DNA of 64,000 nucleotides from Letharia columbiana (Eukaryota; Ascomycota; Lecanoromycetes; Lecanorales; Parmeliaceae). The number at the start of each line of letters is the position of its first letter. Positions within the stretch are counted from its first letter, which is position 1. Shown here piece by piece: positions 9,591 to 22,999 of the stretch. The translations under genes were made by a program, and so were the position numbers. The stretch spans positions 1 to 64,000 of the forward strand of contig NW_023501077.1 of the NCBI RefSeq assembly GCF_014066305.1. Reading direction: 5' to 3'. Below the pieces are notes generated by a model. It did no database searches, was not told the DNA's origin, and saw only the letters and a program-made list of their open reading frames with translations.

Positions 9591-12500
9591 TTATAATAAT
9601 AATAGTAATATCTATATAGTAGCAGTAGCTACTATATAATAATTTACTACTAAAAACTAATAGAGTCCTCCACCAATATTAGTAGAAGTCGAGGATCCTT
9701 ATACTTTCTAAAGTAAAGAATCCTTATATTTCTTTAAATACAAGAACGAAGAATCTTCGTGCTTCTTTATCTTCCGCTTCTTTATCTTTCGCTATAACTA
9801 TATACTCGTTACGCTAGCTTTTTATAATATAGTTCTTTAAGCCTAGCAGCTATAAGATTTTATTATCTTCGATTATTAAATAAACTCTTTTATTAATAAA
9901 ACTACGCGAAAGATTATTTAATATCTTATTAAGAATATCTTTAGAGCTATTAGATTAGTATTATTATTATTAAAAAACTAATAAGTTTAATCTTATTCTT
10001 CTTTATTTAATTCTCTTTTCTAATAAACTTAGCTAGAAGATTAGACTATTAATTATACTTTTCTAAAAACGATATTTTATTCTTTTTAAAAATCTGTAAC
10101 TTAGAAATATTATTTCTTTAATCTTTTTTTTATTAATAATACTCTAGAAGTAGAAAGATATACTTCGCTAGAGTAAGTAAATATTTTATCTATTAGATCT
10201 TTAAGTAATAATTCTTAACTTATAATTAAATTCGATAATTTATAATATTATTTATTAGAAATTTTAAATATCTCTATTAATAAGATGATTTATTATTATA
10301 ATAATAATAGAATAGTAGATAAAGAATCTAAAGTAGATCTCTAAGTTATTAATATAGAAGTAATTATTACTAATATTATTAATCGCTATATAAGAAATTA
10401 TTTAAATTTAAAATCTTCTAATCTATTAGATTCGCTAGAAAATCTAGGAAATTTAAAAATACTAGAGTAGAATACTATTAATAAAAGTAATGAAAATAAC
10501 GAATTTCGCTTTTTTAATAATAATATCGAATTTTTCGAATTTTTCTATAATAATAAATCTTCTAATACGATAATAGATATAAAGTATATAAAAAAAGAAA
10601 TATATTTTTAAGATATTACTATCTTTATTAATAGAATTAAGAATATTTCGAGAATTAAGAATATAGAGTTATTATAAAATAATTTATAAATTTATTTTTA
10701 AAATAAAGTATTTAAATAATATATATATTAGCTTATTAATAATAATAAGCGTTTATTAATTTATAATAATAACGTTAATAAATAAAGCGTTACTTTATTT
10801 AAGAGATTTAAGCTTATTAAAGTATTAAGAATAGCTATTATTATTAAAAAAATAATATATATTTAATAATATTATAAGATATTATAAGCTATATAAATAT
10901 ATTATAATTATTGTTAAAGCTATTAAGATAATAAAGCTTAATAATAAATATAATTAGTTTAATATTATTTAAAATAATCTTAATATTAAATTTTAATCTA
11001 ATATAAATTTACTTACTATTTAAATTACGTTTAATTAATTTCTTATAGCTATAAATATAAGAAAGAATTAATAATAAATAAATCTTTAAGAATAACGAAG
11101 TCTAGTATAAGTAATATTTCTTATATATTAAATCTATTTTATAAAAATAATTTTAATTAATATAATTAAGTAAGAGATATATCTAATTAATTTACGGATT
11201 TTAGTTTCTAGAATTTTAATTAGCTATAGTAGTAATCTTTAACTTTCTCTAATTAATAGAATTATTAAATTTATAATTAATTATAGAATTGTTAATTAGC
11301 TTATTAAAGTAATAATCTTATTTATTAAAGCTATTCTCGAAGAGATATATAATAAATATTATTAGTTTTATTAATTTTATTAATATAGCGTTAAATTATT
11401 ATTAATCTAAATTAATATTAATAATAAATTATATATAATTCTCATTAATCTTTTTAATTTACTTATATTTTATATCGATTTAAAGAAACTTATTAGAATA
11501 CTATTATTTAATCTTTCTAATTATAAAAATAGTAAGTTTATTAAATCTTAATTAATAAAGTAAAGAAATTCGAGGATTTTTAATAGAATTTAAGTTATTT
11601 AAAGAATTTTAATAGCTTTTATAACGACTATAATAAAGATCTCGAGGAATAAAAGAATAAAAATCTTAATTACTCGAGCTTCTACGAATTTTATAAAAGT
11701 ATAAAATCGAAAGTTAACTTTATCGATTTATCGTTATTAGAATACTCTTATTAGCGATATTATAAGAAGTTTAAATTTAGAAATAAGTTATTTTATTATT
11801 TTAAGTAGTAATATTAAAATTATAAACTCGAAAATAAGATTTTTAAAAAATTTAAAAATTTCGAAAATGAGAATTCTAAGAATTTTAAATATATTATTAA
11901 AATAGATACTTATATTATAAAAATAGTTTTTATATTTAAAATTATTAATCTATTACTCTAATATTATCTAGATATAAATAAAAAATTACTTTTTATAATT
12001 TATAATATATTAAGATAGATACTCGTCTAAATTTAAATTCTTTTAATTTAAAAGTTTATCTAGATCTTAAATACTCGATTACTCTAGATAATCGTACTTT
12101 ACTAGCTTTCTTATTTGATTTCGAGAAAAGAATTTAAAAGTAAATATCTCTTATATTAATTCGAGATTATAATAATAAAATTATTAATATTACGAAGTAT
12201 ATTCTTATAGATTTATATTTTTTAAATAATCTAGAAAGTATAAAAGACGCTATCTTTACTAAGATATATATAAAGATTTATCTTATAAATAACTTTAAGA
12301 TTAATATATTAATTAGAATAAATATTTTTATATTATATAAGTTTCTATTAGATTATAAGTTATAGTTTATTATTATATATAGTTATTAGAATATTAAGAT
12401 TTCTACTTATTTTTAAATTAAGCGAGTTATAAAAATAAAATCTATATTTATATTATTATTTAATTTTATAATAAATATCTTAATTAGTTATTATAATACG

Positions 12501-13080
12501 CTTTCTAATAATTATAATTATTTATTTAAATTTAAATTTTCGACTTTTCTTAGAAAAGAAAGCGATATCTTTATTTACGTTATAGATCTTACTATAACTT
12601 TTATATAAATAAGAAATTCTATAAAAGTATTAATTATATTTTCTAGAAATATAAGATTATATATTAGAATAAAGTATATTATAAATAAATATTATTAAAT
12701 TTCTTATAAGTTAATAAGCTTAATAGTTTATAAGTAATATATTTTAAATTAATCGAAGATAGTTATTATTATTACTATTATAAATCATTCTATTAATATA
12801 AATTATATTATTATAATAGATTCTAATTTTAAATATATATTTTTAAATAATATAATTATTTATAGTTTTTAGATATAAGAAATCTTTATTATCTTTAGTA
12901 TTTTTAATAATAGATAAACTATATTTTTTAATAGCTTTTTTAATTATTATAAAAGAAATATTTTATAAGTATATAGACTATTTATAGAGTGTAAGAAACT
13001 TAATTCTTTCTATCTAGAAATCTATTACTTTTAATAATAGTAAGTATTAAATTATAATAATAGTAAGTTAAAAAATAAAA
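9591..13080 (+). mobile_element. Ty3/gypsy relic: gag and protease part
   Basis: Translating with RIP in mind gives a gag-like region (roughly 10200-11950) followed by a retroviral-type protease region (about 12150-12720). The latter can be aligned by eye with the protease region of the 32.3-40 kb element: an acidic/hydrophobic segment, then KIYIKIYLINNFKINILI and later DLTITF-type sequence. The frame is cut by many TAA/TAG. No reverse transcriptase follows before the next element's LTR at 13102, so the 3' half was lost or displaced. Confidence 0.6.
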
Positions 13081-13101
13081 CCCTTATCTTACGTGATAAT
13101 A

Positions 13102-13400
13102 TTCTCTATAGATAAGAAGAAAGTATAGCGACCTCGCTAAAGCAAAAGCAAGTAAGAAGTAAATGTCTATTTTAAAACTTCTTGAAGAAACGTCTTTCGT
13201 AAAGAAACGTCTTTCTTGAAGAAACGTCTTTCTTAAAGAAAGAAACCTCCGAAGAAATCCTTAAAGAAACCTCCTTTCTAAAGAAACTGAAGGAAGCCGA
13301 TAAGGTAAGGAAGTAAATCCCCGGAAAGATATCTTAGGATTCTCACCCTTTCTCTTTCGACGAGATATCCGGATTCTCACCGCGGTGTTTCTCTAGAGGG
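13102..13400 (-). repeat. 3' LTR of element 1
   Basis: Matches the LTR at 39421 in reverse complement, sharing ggtcgctatactttcttctt, acatttacttcttacttgct and several agaaagacgtttctt units. The outer border carries TGATAATATTCTCTAT on the plus strand; the inner end near ctctagagaaacaccgcgg is estimated. Confidence 0.75.
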
Positions 13401-13442
13401 GTCTGATATAGATTATATATACGTTTTAATTCGTCTTTATAT

Positions 13443-13575
13443 TCTTTAACGAGCTCTATAGTATTATTAAGATTCTTAATATTATATTACTTATCGTATA
13501 CTAGATCGTAGTCTTTTTATTTAATAAGATACTTTATAGTAAAGTCGTAACCTTTAATTATAATTCTCTTATTAA
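13443..13575 (-). pseudogene. Chromodomain of element 1 polyprotein (decayed)
   Basis: Minus-strand translation gives FTIKYLIK-stop-KDYDLVYDK-stop-YNIKNL and then IELVKEYK, the core of a chromodomain (methyl-lysine histone binding). Both stops sit where the family has Trp, so each is a TGG-to-TAA change. Element 2 has the same two Trp-to-stop changes. Confidence 0.75.
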
Positions 13576-16189
13576 GTAGTTAATTAATCTTATAAGATTT
13601 TTATTTCTTAATATTACCTTCGACGAAGATTAATAACGAATAATTCGATCTCGGATAATTAAAGAAATTATTCTATAATATAGACTTTAGTTACGCTATA
13701 GTAAATATAAGATATACTTATTAATTCTCGAGAATATCGAGGTAATACGCTAGACGATCGACTCAATTAAGAATTTTAAAAGAATTAATATACTATTAAG
13801 ATAGTTTCTTAATAATTTCGAGATTTATAGAAATATTATAATTTTTATAAAGGCGTAGAAATATATAATTATTAATCTTAAGAAATATTAGCTAATAATA
13901 TCTATTATAATAATATTTAATATTTATATTAATAAAAGTAATAATATTCTTTACTAAATTTCGAGTATAAAGAAAATTCGATATATTTAAAGATTTAAGA
14001 AGATTAAGAGATATATTCGAGATAAAACCGTAGGCGATTTCGTTAGAAGTATTTCTAGTTATTAACGATATCGAGTTATTAAGTAATTTTTAAAGTTAAG
14101 ATAGAATTCTTAGTTATAAAGAAGTCTTATTAAGTATTATATTAATATAAAAATATATAGCGATTTTTATAGTCTAATTAATTCTTTTACTATTATTATC
14201 GATTTATAGAGTAATAAATAATAAAATAAAATAGAAAAACGCCGAGGCGCTAAAATAGTGCTTATTATAATTTTAAAAGAAATTTATAATCTCTATTCGA
14301 GATAATAGTCTTAGAAATACTTTAATTAGCTATCTCGAGCTTATTAAGTAAAATATTAGTTTATTAAACTACTAACTATATAGATTTCCCGAGTACGTTT
14401 ATTACTCGCTTAATAAATTTATCGATAACTAATATAATCGCGTTAAAGTCTTTTTTAGACTTCGATAAAGCGAGTATAAAGTTAATTATAAGCGTATAAA
14501 AGAGAATTAACGATAAGTTAATAAAGCTTAGTAATCTATATAATTAATAATATCTAATTTAAAGAATTTAATAATTTAAATAATAGCGAATAAATTCTCG
14601 TAACTAATTAATAAGACTTCTAATATATTAGAATATCGATATAATTTTATAATATCTTTAAAATCTCGAATAGCTATTATCGTAGACTAGATATAAGATT
14701 TTATTAATAATTATTAATAGAATATAGAGTCGTTAATAACTAATAACTCTATCGATATAATAAATTAAGTTCCTAAGATTAAGAATCCGAAGTTTCTTAG
14801 AATTCTTAGAATTCTTGAAATTCTAAAGTTACTTAGGATTCTTAAAATCCTAAAGTTACTAGCGACGTATTTTCTTTATATCGAAACTCTTAAGAATCCG
14901 AAGTTATCTATAATTCTCGAGATTAAGAATCTAAAGTTTTTTAGAATTCTTAGAATTCTTAGATCCTGAGTTACTTATTTTTTAACCTTGAATTCTTAGA
15001 ATTCCGAGAGTTTCTTAAGTAAATTCTTAGAATTTTTATCGCGAAATTTTTAAGTAAGGGTTATAAGTAAGCGATATTAATAAATTCCCGCGGATAAAAG
15101 AAAGTATTACGACGTTCTCGCCGAAATCTTCGTTATTATTAATTTACTATATTAGATAAGAGTATTAGTAATCGAATTTATAGCCCTTAAGAATACGTTT
15201 TTAAAAGTCTTTAGATATTTTTATTAAAGAATAAGTACTTACGTAAAAAATATTTAACTTTATATAATCGAGAGAGGCAAATTTTTTATTATTATTTATA
15301 CTTATTAGTTATAATAGCGTATCTAGAATAATATAATTCTTTCTAGATTTATATCTAATATCTAGCTTAAATTAATATAAAAATTAAGAGATATATATAA
15401 GATAAATATTTATATATATTATAAAGAATATTATAATAATAAAAGTTTATTTTATAATATTAAGAATCGCTAAATAATTCGTCTAAATAATAATTATCTA
15501 CTTCGAAGATTTAATTAAATATCTAACTTTCTTAATCGCCTATATAAATCTTATAATTTCGAGTTTTATTAATTAATAATTCTACTTCGCGGAAGTTAAT
15601 TATTATAATAAGAATATAATTAGCTATATAATTATTCGCGACGATTATTTCTTTATAAAAATATCGTCTTTAACGTAAAAGATAATAATTTCGAATTTAA
15701 ATTCTTTAAAAGTATTAAGATCTATTTATAAGATTCTTAAAAGATCGAAATATATTAAGATACTTAATTCAAATAACGCTTTCTAAAGTTTTTCGAAAGA
15801 AATTTATTCGATAACGAAAGTTATTAATAATCTTATTTTCGAAGTATATACTTTATAAGAATTATCTTTTATTAAGACTTTCTTTAATAAATAAGTCTTA
15901 AAATTTTAAAGAGGCTTTATTAATTATATATAGAAATATATATATTATTATAAATACTCTATAAGATTTAAGTAATATTTTAAATTATTAAGAATTTTTA
16001 GATATTAAAGTCGATTAATTACTTTAAATTTTTTTTCGAAAGTAGCTAATTTAAATAAGTTAACTCTTTATTTAAATAAATTTATATCGAAATAATTAAG
16101 AAAGACTTTTTTTAAATTAATTAAGATATTATATTTCGATAATAAAATAAAAAGTTAATAAAGATAAGAGATATAATTAATAAAAGATT

Positions 16190-16330
16190 TAAAGTTATAT
16201 ATTATATCGTTAATATATATCTAAGCAAATTTCTTAATAGCGCGAAGTATATTATCAATTTATCTTTAAATATAAATAATAAAGTTTATATTTCTTATAA
16301 TTAATATTAGAAATATTTTTTATCTATAAT
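16190..16330 (-). pseudogene. Reverse transcriptase core of element 1 (decayed)
   Basis: Minus-strand reading gives ...LLRNLLRYILTI in one frame and KFA-stop-IYINDIIYNFKSF in another. The latter aligns with SRVKVYINDIVIK of element 2. It lies about 2.7 kb from the chromodomain, as in element 2. Confidence 0.65.
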
Positions 16331-19300
16331 AATTAATAATAATTTATAAGTATTAATAGTTTAAATATATTTATTATTAATAGAAGAATAATAAAGCGTT
16401 AAGAATTAAGATATAGCTATATTCTCGAAATCTAGCGATTATATTTACTTATTAAAGAGATATTAGATAAGAATTATATATTAATAAGTTATTTAAATCT
16501 CGAATATCTATAACCGAGTAACCTTTTCTCTTATTATTTAAAAGATTTTTTTATATTATAAAGATTAAATAGCTAAACGAAATAAGCTAAGAAGTCTATT
16601 TAAGACATTTTTACTTATAGAGTTCGTCGAATATATAATTAATAATTTTCTTATCGCGTAATTCTAAAAAAATAAACCTTCGTCTTATTATTAACTCTAC
16701 TTTTCTAATTAAACTTAAAAAAAAGTTTTATTTACTCTTTCGATAATATATTAATAAATTCTTTATTAATCTAAAGCGTAAGAAATTCGTTAATAAGATT
16801 AGTAAGAGTATTTCTAGCGAGATTATTTTTATAAATAATTACTTTATTAAAAAGTTATTTCTCTTTTTCTAATATAAACTCGATATTTAATAAAGATTCT
16901 AACGTCGTAATAGCGATAATAAACGCTTTCTTTAATTATTCTATTTTCTTTAAAAAGGCTATTAATATATATTCTAGACTAAGGTTTATTTAGAAGTAAT
17001 TCTTATAATTAAATTCGGTAATATCGCCGAGTTAAAATCTTCGAGAAATCTCGATTTCTCGATCTAAGTTATTTTTAGTAAGTATATTAATTATATTATA
17101 ATTAACTAGATATAAAAAAAATATTATCTTCATTTAATCTATAAATTTAAAAATATAATTATAATCGTTGAGGAGAGCGAGTATTCTTAAGATTAATATA
17201 AATTCTTCGCTATATAATAAGATTATAATTACTAAGTTTACGTAAATCTTTCTTCTAATAAATTAATTATCTTAGCGAGTAATAATTATAATCTTTATTT
17301 TATAGCTCTTAATATAGATCTTTTATTTAAAGATATTAATTAAGATTTCTTTAGAATTAATAAAATCGTTATTAATTAGTATATTTAAAGTTATAAGTTA
17401 TTTATAATATAAATTTCTTATTAAATATATATAAGAACCTCGTTTTTTTAATTATTAAGTTCTAAAAAGTAGTAGAATATAATAATATACTCTAGAGTTT
17501 TATATTTAAAAGATCTTACTTTATAGACTTTTAATAACGATTATATTTTAGAAATTACGACTTTTAATAGAAGATTTATTAATTATAAATAATTAATTAA
17601 AGTTATTTTATAGTCGATATTTAGATAAATATTATTATTTTTATTAATCTTAATAAGTCTAACTTTTACTATAGTGTAATTTTAGCTTTTAAAGTTAAAA
17701 CTAGATTCTTAATCTATTATAATAGCTTTTAATTTAATAATTCGTAGAATTCTAGTAGCTGAGAAAACGATTATCGGCTCATTAAGATTTATAAGAAAAC
17801 TTAAGATTAAAAAGTAAGGCTCGCTTAACGAGAAAGTATATTTCTTTTTATAAGAATATTCTTTTTATAAATATCTATATAGCCGAGATCTAAATAAAAA
17901 AATCTTATTATAATTGCGATAGAAGATTTCGATATCTATAAATTCGAAAAATTATTAATTATAATTACTCGATAAATAATTTTAAGAATAATAATCCTCG
18001 CCGAAGTAGATATTATTATTATACTTATTCTAGTTAATATACTAAGATTTAAATTTTATAGCTTTTTTTTAGATTTCGAAGTAATAAAAAGAAGCGTTTT
18101 TATTAAGATTATACTTTAAGAGAAAATTAGAATCTTTAATTATCGAAGTTTAATAGATGATAGTCTTTAATCGAAATTCTAACTACTATTAAAGCTAACG
18201 ATCTCTAAGATTTCTATTATTTCTTTTTAAAAATCCTCGAAATTCTTAATTTCCTAAATTTTTAACTCTTTAAAAATCTAATATTTTTAGTTATAGACGA
18301 TTTAATAACATCGAAATAAATTTATTTAATATTAATATAAGCTATAATAATTTTTAAGAATTAAAAAGATTATTAAGAAGATTAAGCTTAATCTTAGAAA
18401 CTCGCTTAATTAGATTAGCTATATATCTATTATTAAGAATTTAAATAAATATATTAAGCGTTAAAAGAATAATAAGAAGATATCTAATAGTCGAAACCTC
18501 GCTATTTTAAAGTTTATTAATCTTAATACTATTAATATAATTAAGATTATAAATTATTAAGAAAAGAAGTTTAATATTTATCTATCTATTACTACTAACT
18601 TAATTAATTTTAATAATCTTAAAATTATATTTAATTAAATATTTATTATTAAATATTTATCTTAAATTAAATATTTTTTTTTAATTTTAAAATCTAGATA
18701 AAAGAAGTAATTATAATTATAGATGAAAATGAATTTATAAATATTTATAATTTAATGGCGATTTCTTAATAGGCGAATATTAGCTAATTTTTAACGCTAT
18801 TAATATTAATTAATTTAATATAATAAAGAATAGCTTATATATAAATAGCTAATTCTTATCGAGTTCTAATAATATAAAGTATATACTTTTTAAAAGTTAG
18901 ATAATAAAGTACTACGTCGATAGATTTCTTAAATCTCTTAATAATTATTAAATATTATTTCTTAATATTATTTTTATTTATATATAGATCGACTCGCTTA
19001 AAATTAAATAATTTCGTTATATATTAAATTAAGATAGATTCTCTTAAGATAGTATTTAGATTATTTTAAATAATTCTTAAGTCTTTAATAATAGCGAGAT
19101 TATAAATTTATTTTATAAATAGAATTAAGCATTTATAGTAGATATCTTTCTTAATTATAATAACTTTTTCTTCTTCGTAAGATTTATTTAGATAAGAATT
19201 AAAGAACTCGAGATTCGCGATATTTTATCTACTATTATTATTATTATCTAAATTATTAATATCTAAGAGATCTAATAAATTAAAAGATTCTTATATTTTA

Positions 19301-20218
19301 ATAAAAGTATTAAAACTCTAAATAGCTATATTAATTATCTATATAATAAAATCCTATAATTTCTAAAAAGTTATCTAATTAATTATAGAATCTTCTTCTA
19401 ATAAAATTATAGACGTTAACTTAAAAGATTATTAAGTATTTATTATTAACGTGAAATTCGAAAGTATAAATAAATCTAAAGTTATCGATCTTAAACAAAT
19501 ATCGCTTATAAAAGAAGAATTATATTTTCTAAAGTATTAAATAAGATCTAATTCTTTCTAGAAGTTATATATTCTATTATTAAAGGCTTTAAATATTCTT
19601 CGAAAAATAGATAGATTCATAGACTAGATATATAAGAATCCTAGCGATTCTATCGAGAAAGCTCTTAAAGTTTTTATAAGTTCTAATATATCTAAAATTT
19701 ACTTAGATATAAATCTTAGATAATTCTTAATTATATAGTTAATAAAAAGATCGATAAGTTCTAGAATCTTATATAGATAAGTATATTCGATAATAGTAAG
19801 AAATTAATAGATTTAATAATTAATTATAATTAGATTTCTCGAAAGTAGAGAAGCTAGCTTAACGAAGCTTAAGATAATAATTTTAGAAATTTAATAAGAA
19901 GAAGAATAAAGAAGTAAGGCGAGTAAAAGACTTAAGAAGCCTGGAAATCGACGAAAGAAGAAGCTCGATGAAACTTGAAACTTAATATCTTTAATAGAGG
20001 AACTTCTAGATCTATTAATAATTAAATAATATTAATAATTGATATTGCTATTATATTATTATAGTAGATATATAGATTTTATTATATCGATACTTTTAAA
20101 ATATAGAAATTCGCTATTATAGTTTATTATATATAAGAAAAAAAAGTTTTTATTTTTATTAGAGGAGATATATAGATTATAATATTTCTAAGTAAATTAA
20201 TTAATATTATAAAATAAA

Positions 20219-20505
20219 AATTCATATTTTTTAAAACTTAAAATTTTTTTTTTTTTTTAAAAAATTTTAAAAAATAAAAATATAATTAAAATTTTAAAAA
20301 TTTTTATTATTAATTTTTTTATTAAATTTATTTATTATTTTATAAAATAAAAAAAAAAACCTATTTTTTATTTTTTTTTAATAAATTTAAATTTTTTTAT
20401 TTTTTTTTTTTTTTTTATTTTTTTTATTTTTTTTTTTTTTATATTAAAAAAAAAAAAAAAAAAATTATTTTTTTATTTATTTTTTTATTTTAAAAAAAAA
20501 TAAAA

Positions 20506-20543
<38 letters not shown>

Positions 20544-20592
20544 TATAATAAAAAAAATAAAAAAAAAAAAAAAAAAACTAAAAAAAAAACTT
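20219..20592. repeat. A/T homopolymer block 1
   Basis: About 370 bp of long A and T runs with almost no G or C, at the presumed 5' end of element 1. May be a true low-complexity tract or consensus error in a hard-to-assemble repeat. Confidence 0.8.
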
Positions 20593-20668
20593 AGTCTATT
20601 ATATAACTTTAATAGAAATAAATAATAACTTTAAGAAACTATCGAAATGTATTATCTGACTGAATTGA

Positions 20669-22381
20669 AAGGTTAGCCGAGGCGAGGAGGGTTTATTAAG
20701 GCTTAGCGATATATATATTCGTAATACTCTCTATAGTTAGATCTAATTAATTAAGTATTTTATCTACTACTTTTAATAGATTATAAATTTAAATTATAAG
20801 ATATTTATTTAATATATTATTTATAAGCTAGCTAGCTTATTAATTAAATACTTAAAAAATAAAAGAAAGTTTTATCGTAATATTATATCGCTTAATAATA
20901 TTATCGTAATATTAAATACTTAATTAATTTACTTCGAGATAATTTAATAATATTTTCTAAGCTTTATCGACCTCTAAATAATAAATTATACTTAGATATT
21001 ATATAATAGCCGTAACCCTTATAAAAATCTCGCTATTATTATTTTTAATCGCTATATTATAAAGTAGAGAATTAGAATAAAGAGTTTAAGTATTAAGTTA
21101 ACTAAAAATTTCGCTATATTAACTAATTAGCTAAGCGCTTTAAACGATATTAATTTCGCTTATAAAACGCTAAATTTATAAATAGAAATAATACAATTAT
21201 AAAAGAGGTAGTATATAAAGAAGTACTCTTATTTCCTAATCGAAATATAGCTATATTAGTTAGATAGATTATAGCGAAATATTATTATATTAATACTATT
21301 AATCGCTTAGCTAATAAATTATTAAGTTAATAATTAAATATTTAATTAATAAAGAATATAACTATTACGTAAGATAAAGGGTATAAAAAAAATTATTTTT
21401 ATTTAATATAGACTTTATATTTATCTAATTATCTTTAAATTTAATTATATCTTAAAAAAATCCTTTATTTAATTATATTAGTTAAAATAATATTATATTC
21501 TCTAGATATAATTATATATTAACGTCTTCTCTTAATTAAGATGATATTGAATATCTTAGATATAATTACTGTATTTATTAATATCTCTTATAGTTTAAGA
21601 TAAACTTAAAAGCTACTATAGATTATATATATCTATTATATCTCTAGATATTTCTTAAAAATAATTTTATATATTATATAATAAAGCACGCGTGGATAGA
21701 CGCATTTTTAAGCGCGACTTTTCTTGATATAATCGAGTATTAAATAAAGTCTAATATTAATTTAAAAAGCGTTTAGAAAATTAAGAACGTAATTATATAT
21801 CTATTTATCTCTCTAATAACTTTATAACTCTTAATAATTTAACTCGCGAATTATTTTTTAAATTAATCGATAGCGAGAAACTCTTTAATACTATTATATA
21901 ATTTATTAAATTTAATCTTCTTATAAACTTTTAATTTCTTTATATTTTAAATAATATATCGAAGTTAAAGCTATATTAAAAGAAATTAGCTTAAATATAA
22001 AGTTTAATAAATTATCTCTTTATATTACTAAGCTTAAAGAATCTAAAGGTCTTTAAATATAATAGTAAGATATATATTAATATCTTATAGCGTAGCGCCT
22101 TATTAAGTTTATCAAAGTCGAATAAAAAGATCGCCCTATTATTTCTATTTTAGCTAAAGATATACTTAACGCTAAAATTATAAGATTTATTAATATCGCC
22201 GAAGATAAAATTACTAAGTAAAAATTAGGGTAAAAATTAATTATTAATATTATTTAGAGTCGCCTTAATAATAATCTACTATCGAACTTAAAAAGCGAAA
22301 CTAATATCTATCTTCTATAGAAGACTATTATTAATAATACCTTAGGGGAAACACGCACTTTAAGAATTTTCGGCTAACCTT
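20669..22381. mobile_element. Segment bounded by inverted AAGGTTAGCCGA motifs
   Basis: The 12-base motif AAGGTTAGCCGA occurs at 20669-20680 and inverted (TCGGCTAACCTT) at 22370-22381; a third copy lies at 45422. The interior begins with copia-LTR-like sequence (ttaattaagtattttatcta, 20746-20765, then aatagattataaatttaaat) and is otherwise AT-rich with no surviving frame. The ends could be the termini of a DNA transposon, or remnants of one sequence split by insertion. The borders themselves are of normal composition. Confidence 0.4.
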
Positions 22382-22999
22382 CCACACTCACACAGTCGAC
22401 AAACATGCCTTATTAACTTAATACCCACTTTTCGAATTTCTATCAATACATCATGTATACCACGTCCATCCCAAAAGTATATCTGGCTTAAGATATTATT
22501 AATAACTCAATTTCCAGAATAGATAGCTATAAAGGAACCTAAAGTATCTTATAAAATTATTTTATTAACTATAAATTAATAGATCGTTAATAGAGAAAGA
22601 TAATATTTATCGAAATAGCGCATTTATAATTATAATATCGATAGATATAGACGGCGATAGAAAGCGTAAATTAATATTATATAATATATATATAATATAA
22701 TTAATTTAGATATTCGCTATTATAAATAGCGTTTAAGCTAAAAAATAGTTTAAATAATAATAACGAGATATTATAATTTTTCTAGGCCTTAAATAAGATT
22801 AAGAAAGTATAAATATATTAATAATATAGGACTTATAGATATAAGAATGAAATTCTATTAATAAAATACTTACCTATTAAGTTTAGCGATAAAAATATAT
22901 TAATTCTTCTCTATATATTAGGCCTTCTCTAATTCTTCTTTATATCTAAAGATATTAGAGAATAGGTTTATTAAAGATATTTATTCTTACACTATCTTC
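22382..22999. other. Mixed-composition non-coding stretch
   Basis: 22382-22490 is an unusually GC-balanced patch (ccacactcacacagtcgaca..., catcccaaaagtatatctgg) surrounded by AT-rich DNA. No frame or RNA gene could be recognised. It may be a piece of unique DNA trapped between elements. Confidence 0.4.

Larger units (their letters stand above)
13102..20200 (-). mobile_element. Chromodomain Ty3/gypsy retrotransposon, RIP-inactivated (element 1)
   Basis: Reads on the minus strand. From its 3' end: LTR at 13102-13400, then a chromodomain (13443-13575), integrase, and a reverse transcriptase core around 16190-16330 where the minus strand gives IYINDI (the YxDD catalytic box with Asp to Asn). Protease and gag follow up to about 19900. 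Sequence near 20000-20100 matches the 5' internal start of element 2 (agaagttcctctat versus agaagttcctttat, 32484-32500). Stops occur throughout the frame; in the chromodomain they replace conserved Trp. The 5' LTR runs into an A/T homopolymer block and cannot be delimited. Order gag-protease-RT-integrase-chromodomain is typical of chromoviruses, which integrate in heterochromatin. Confidence 0.8.
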
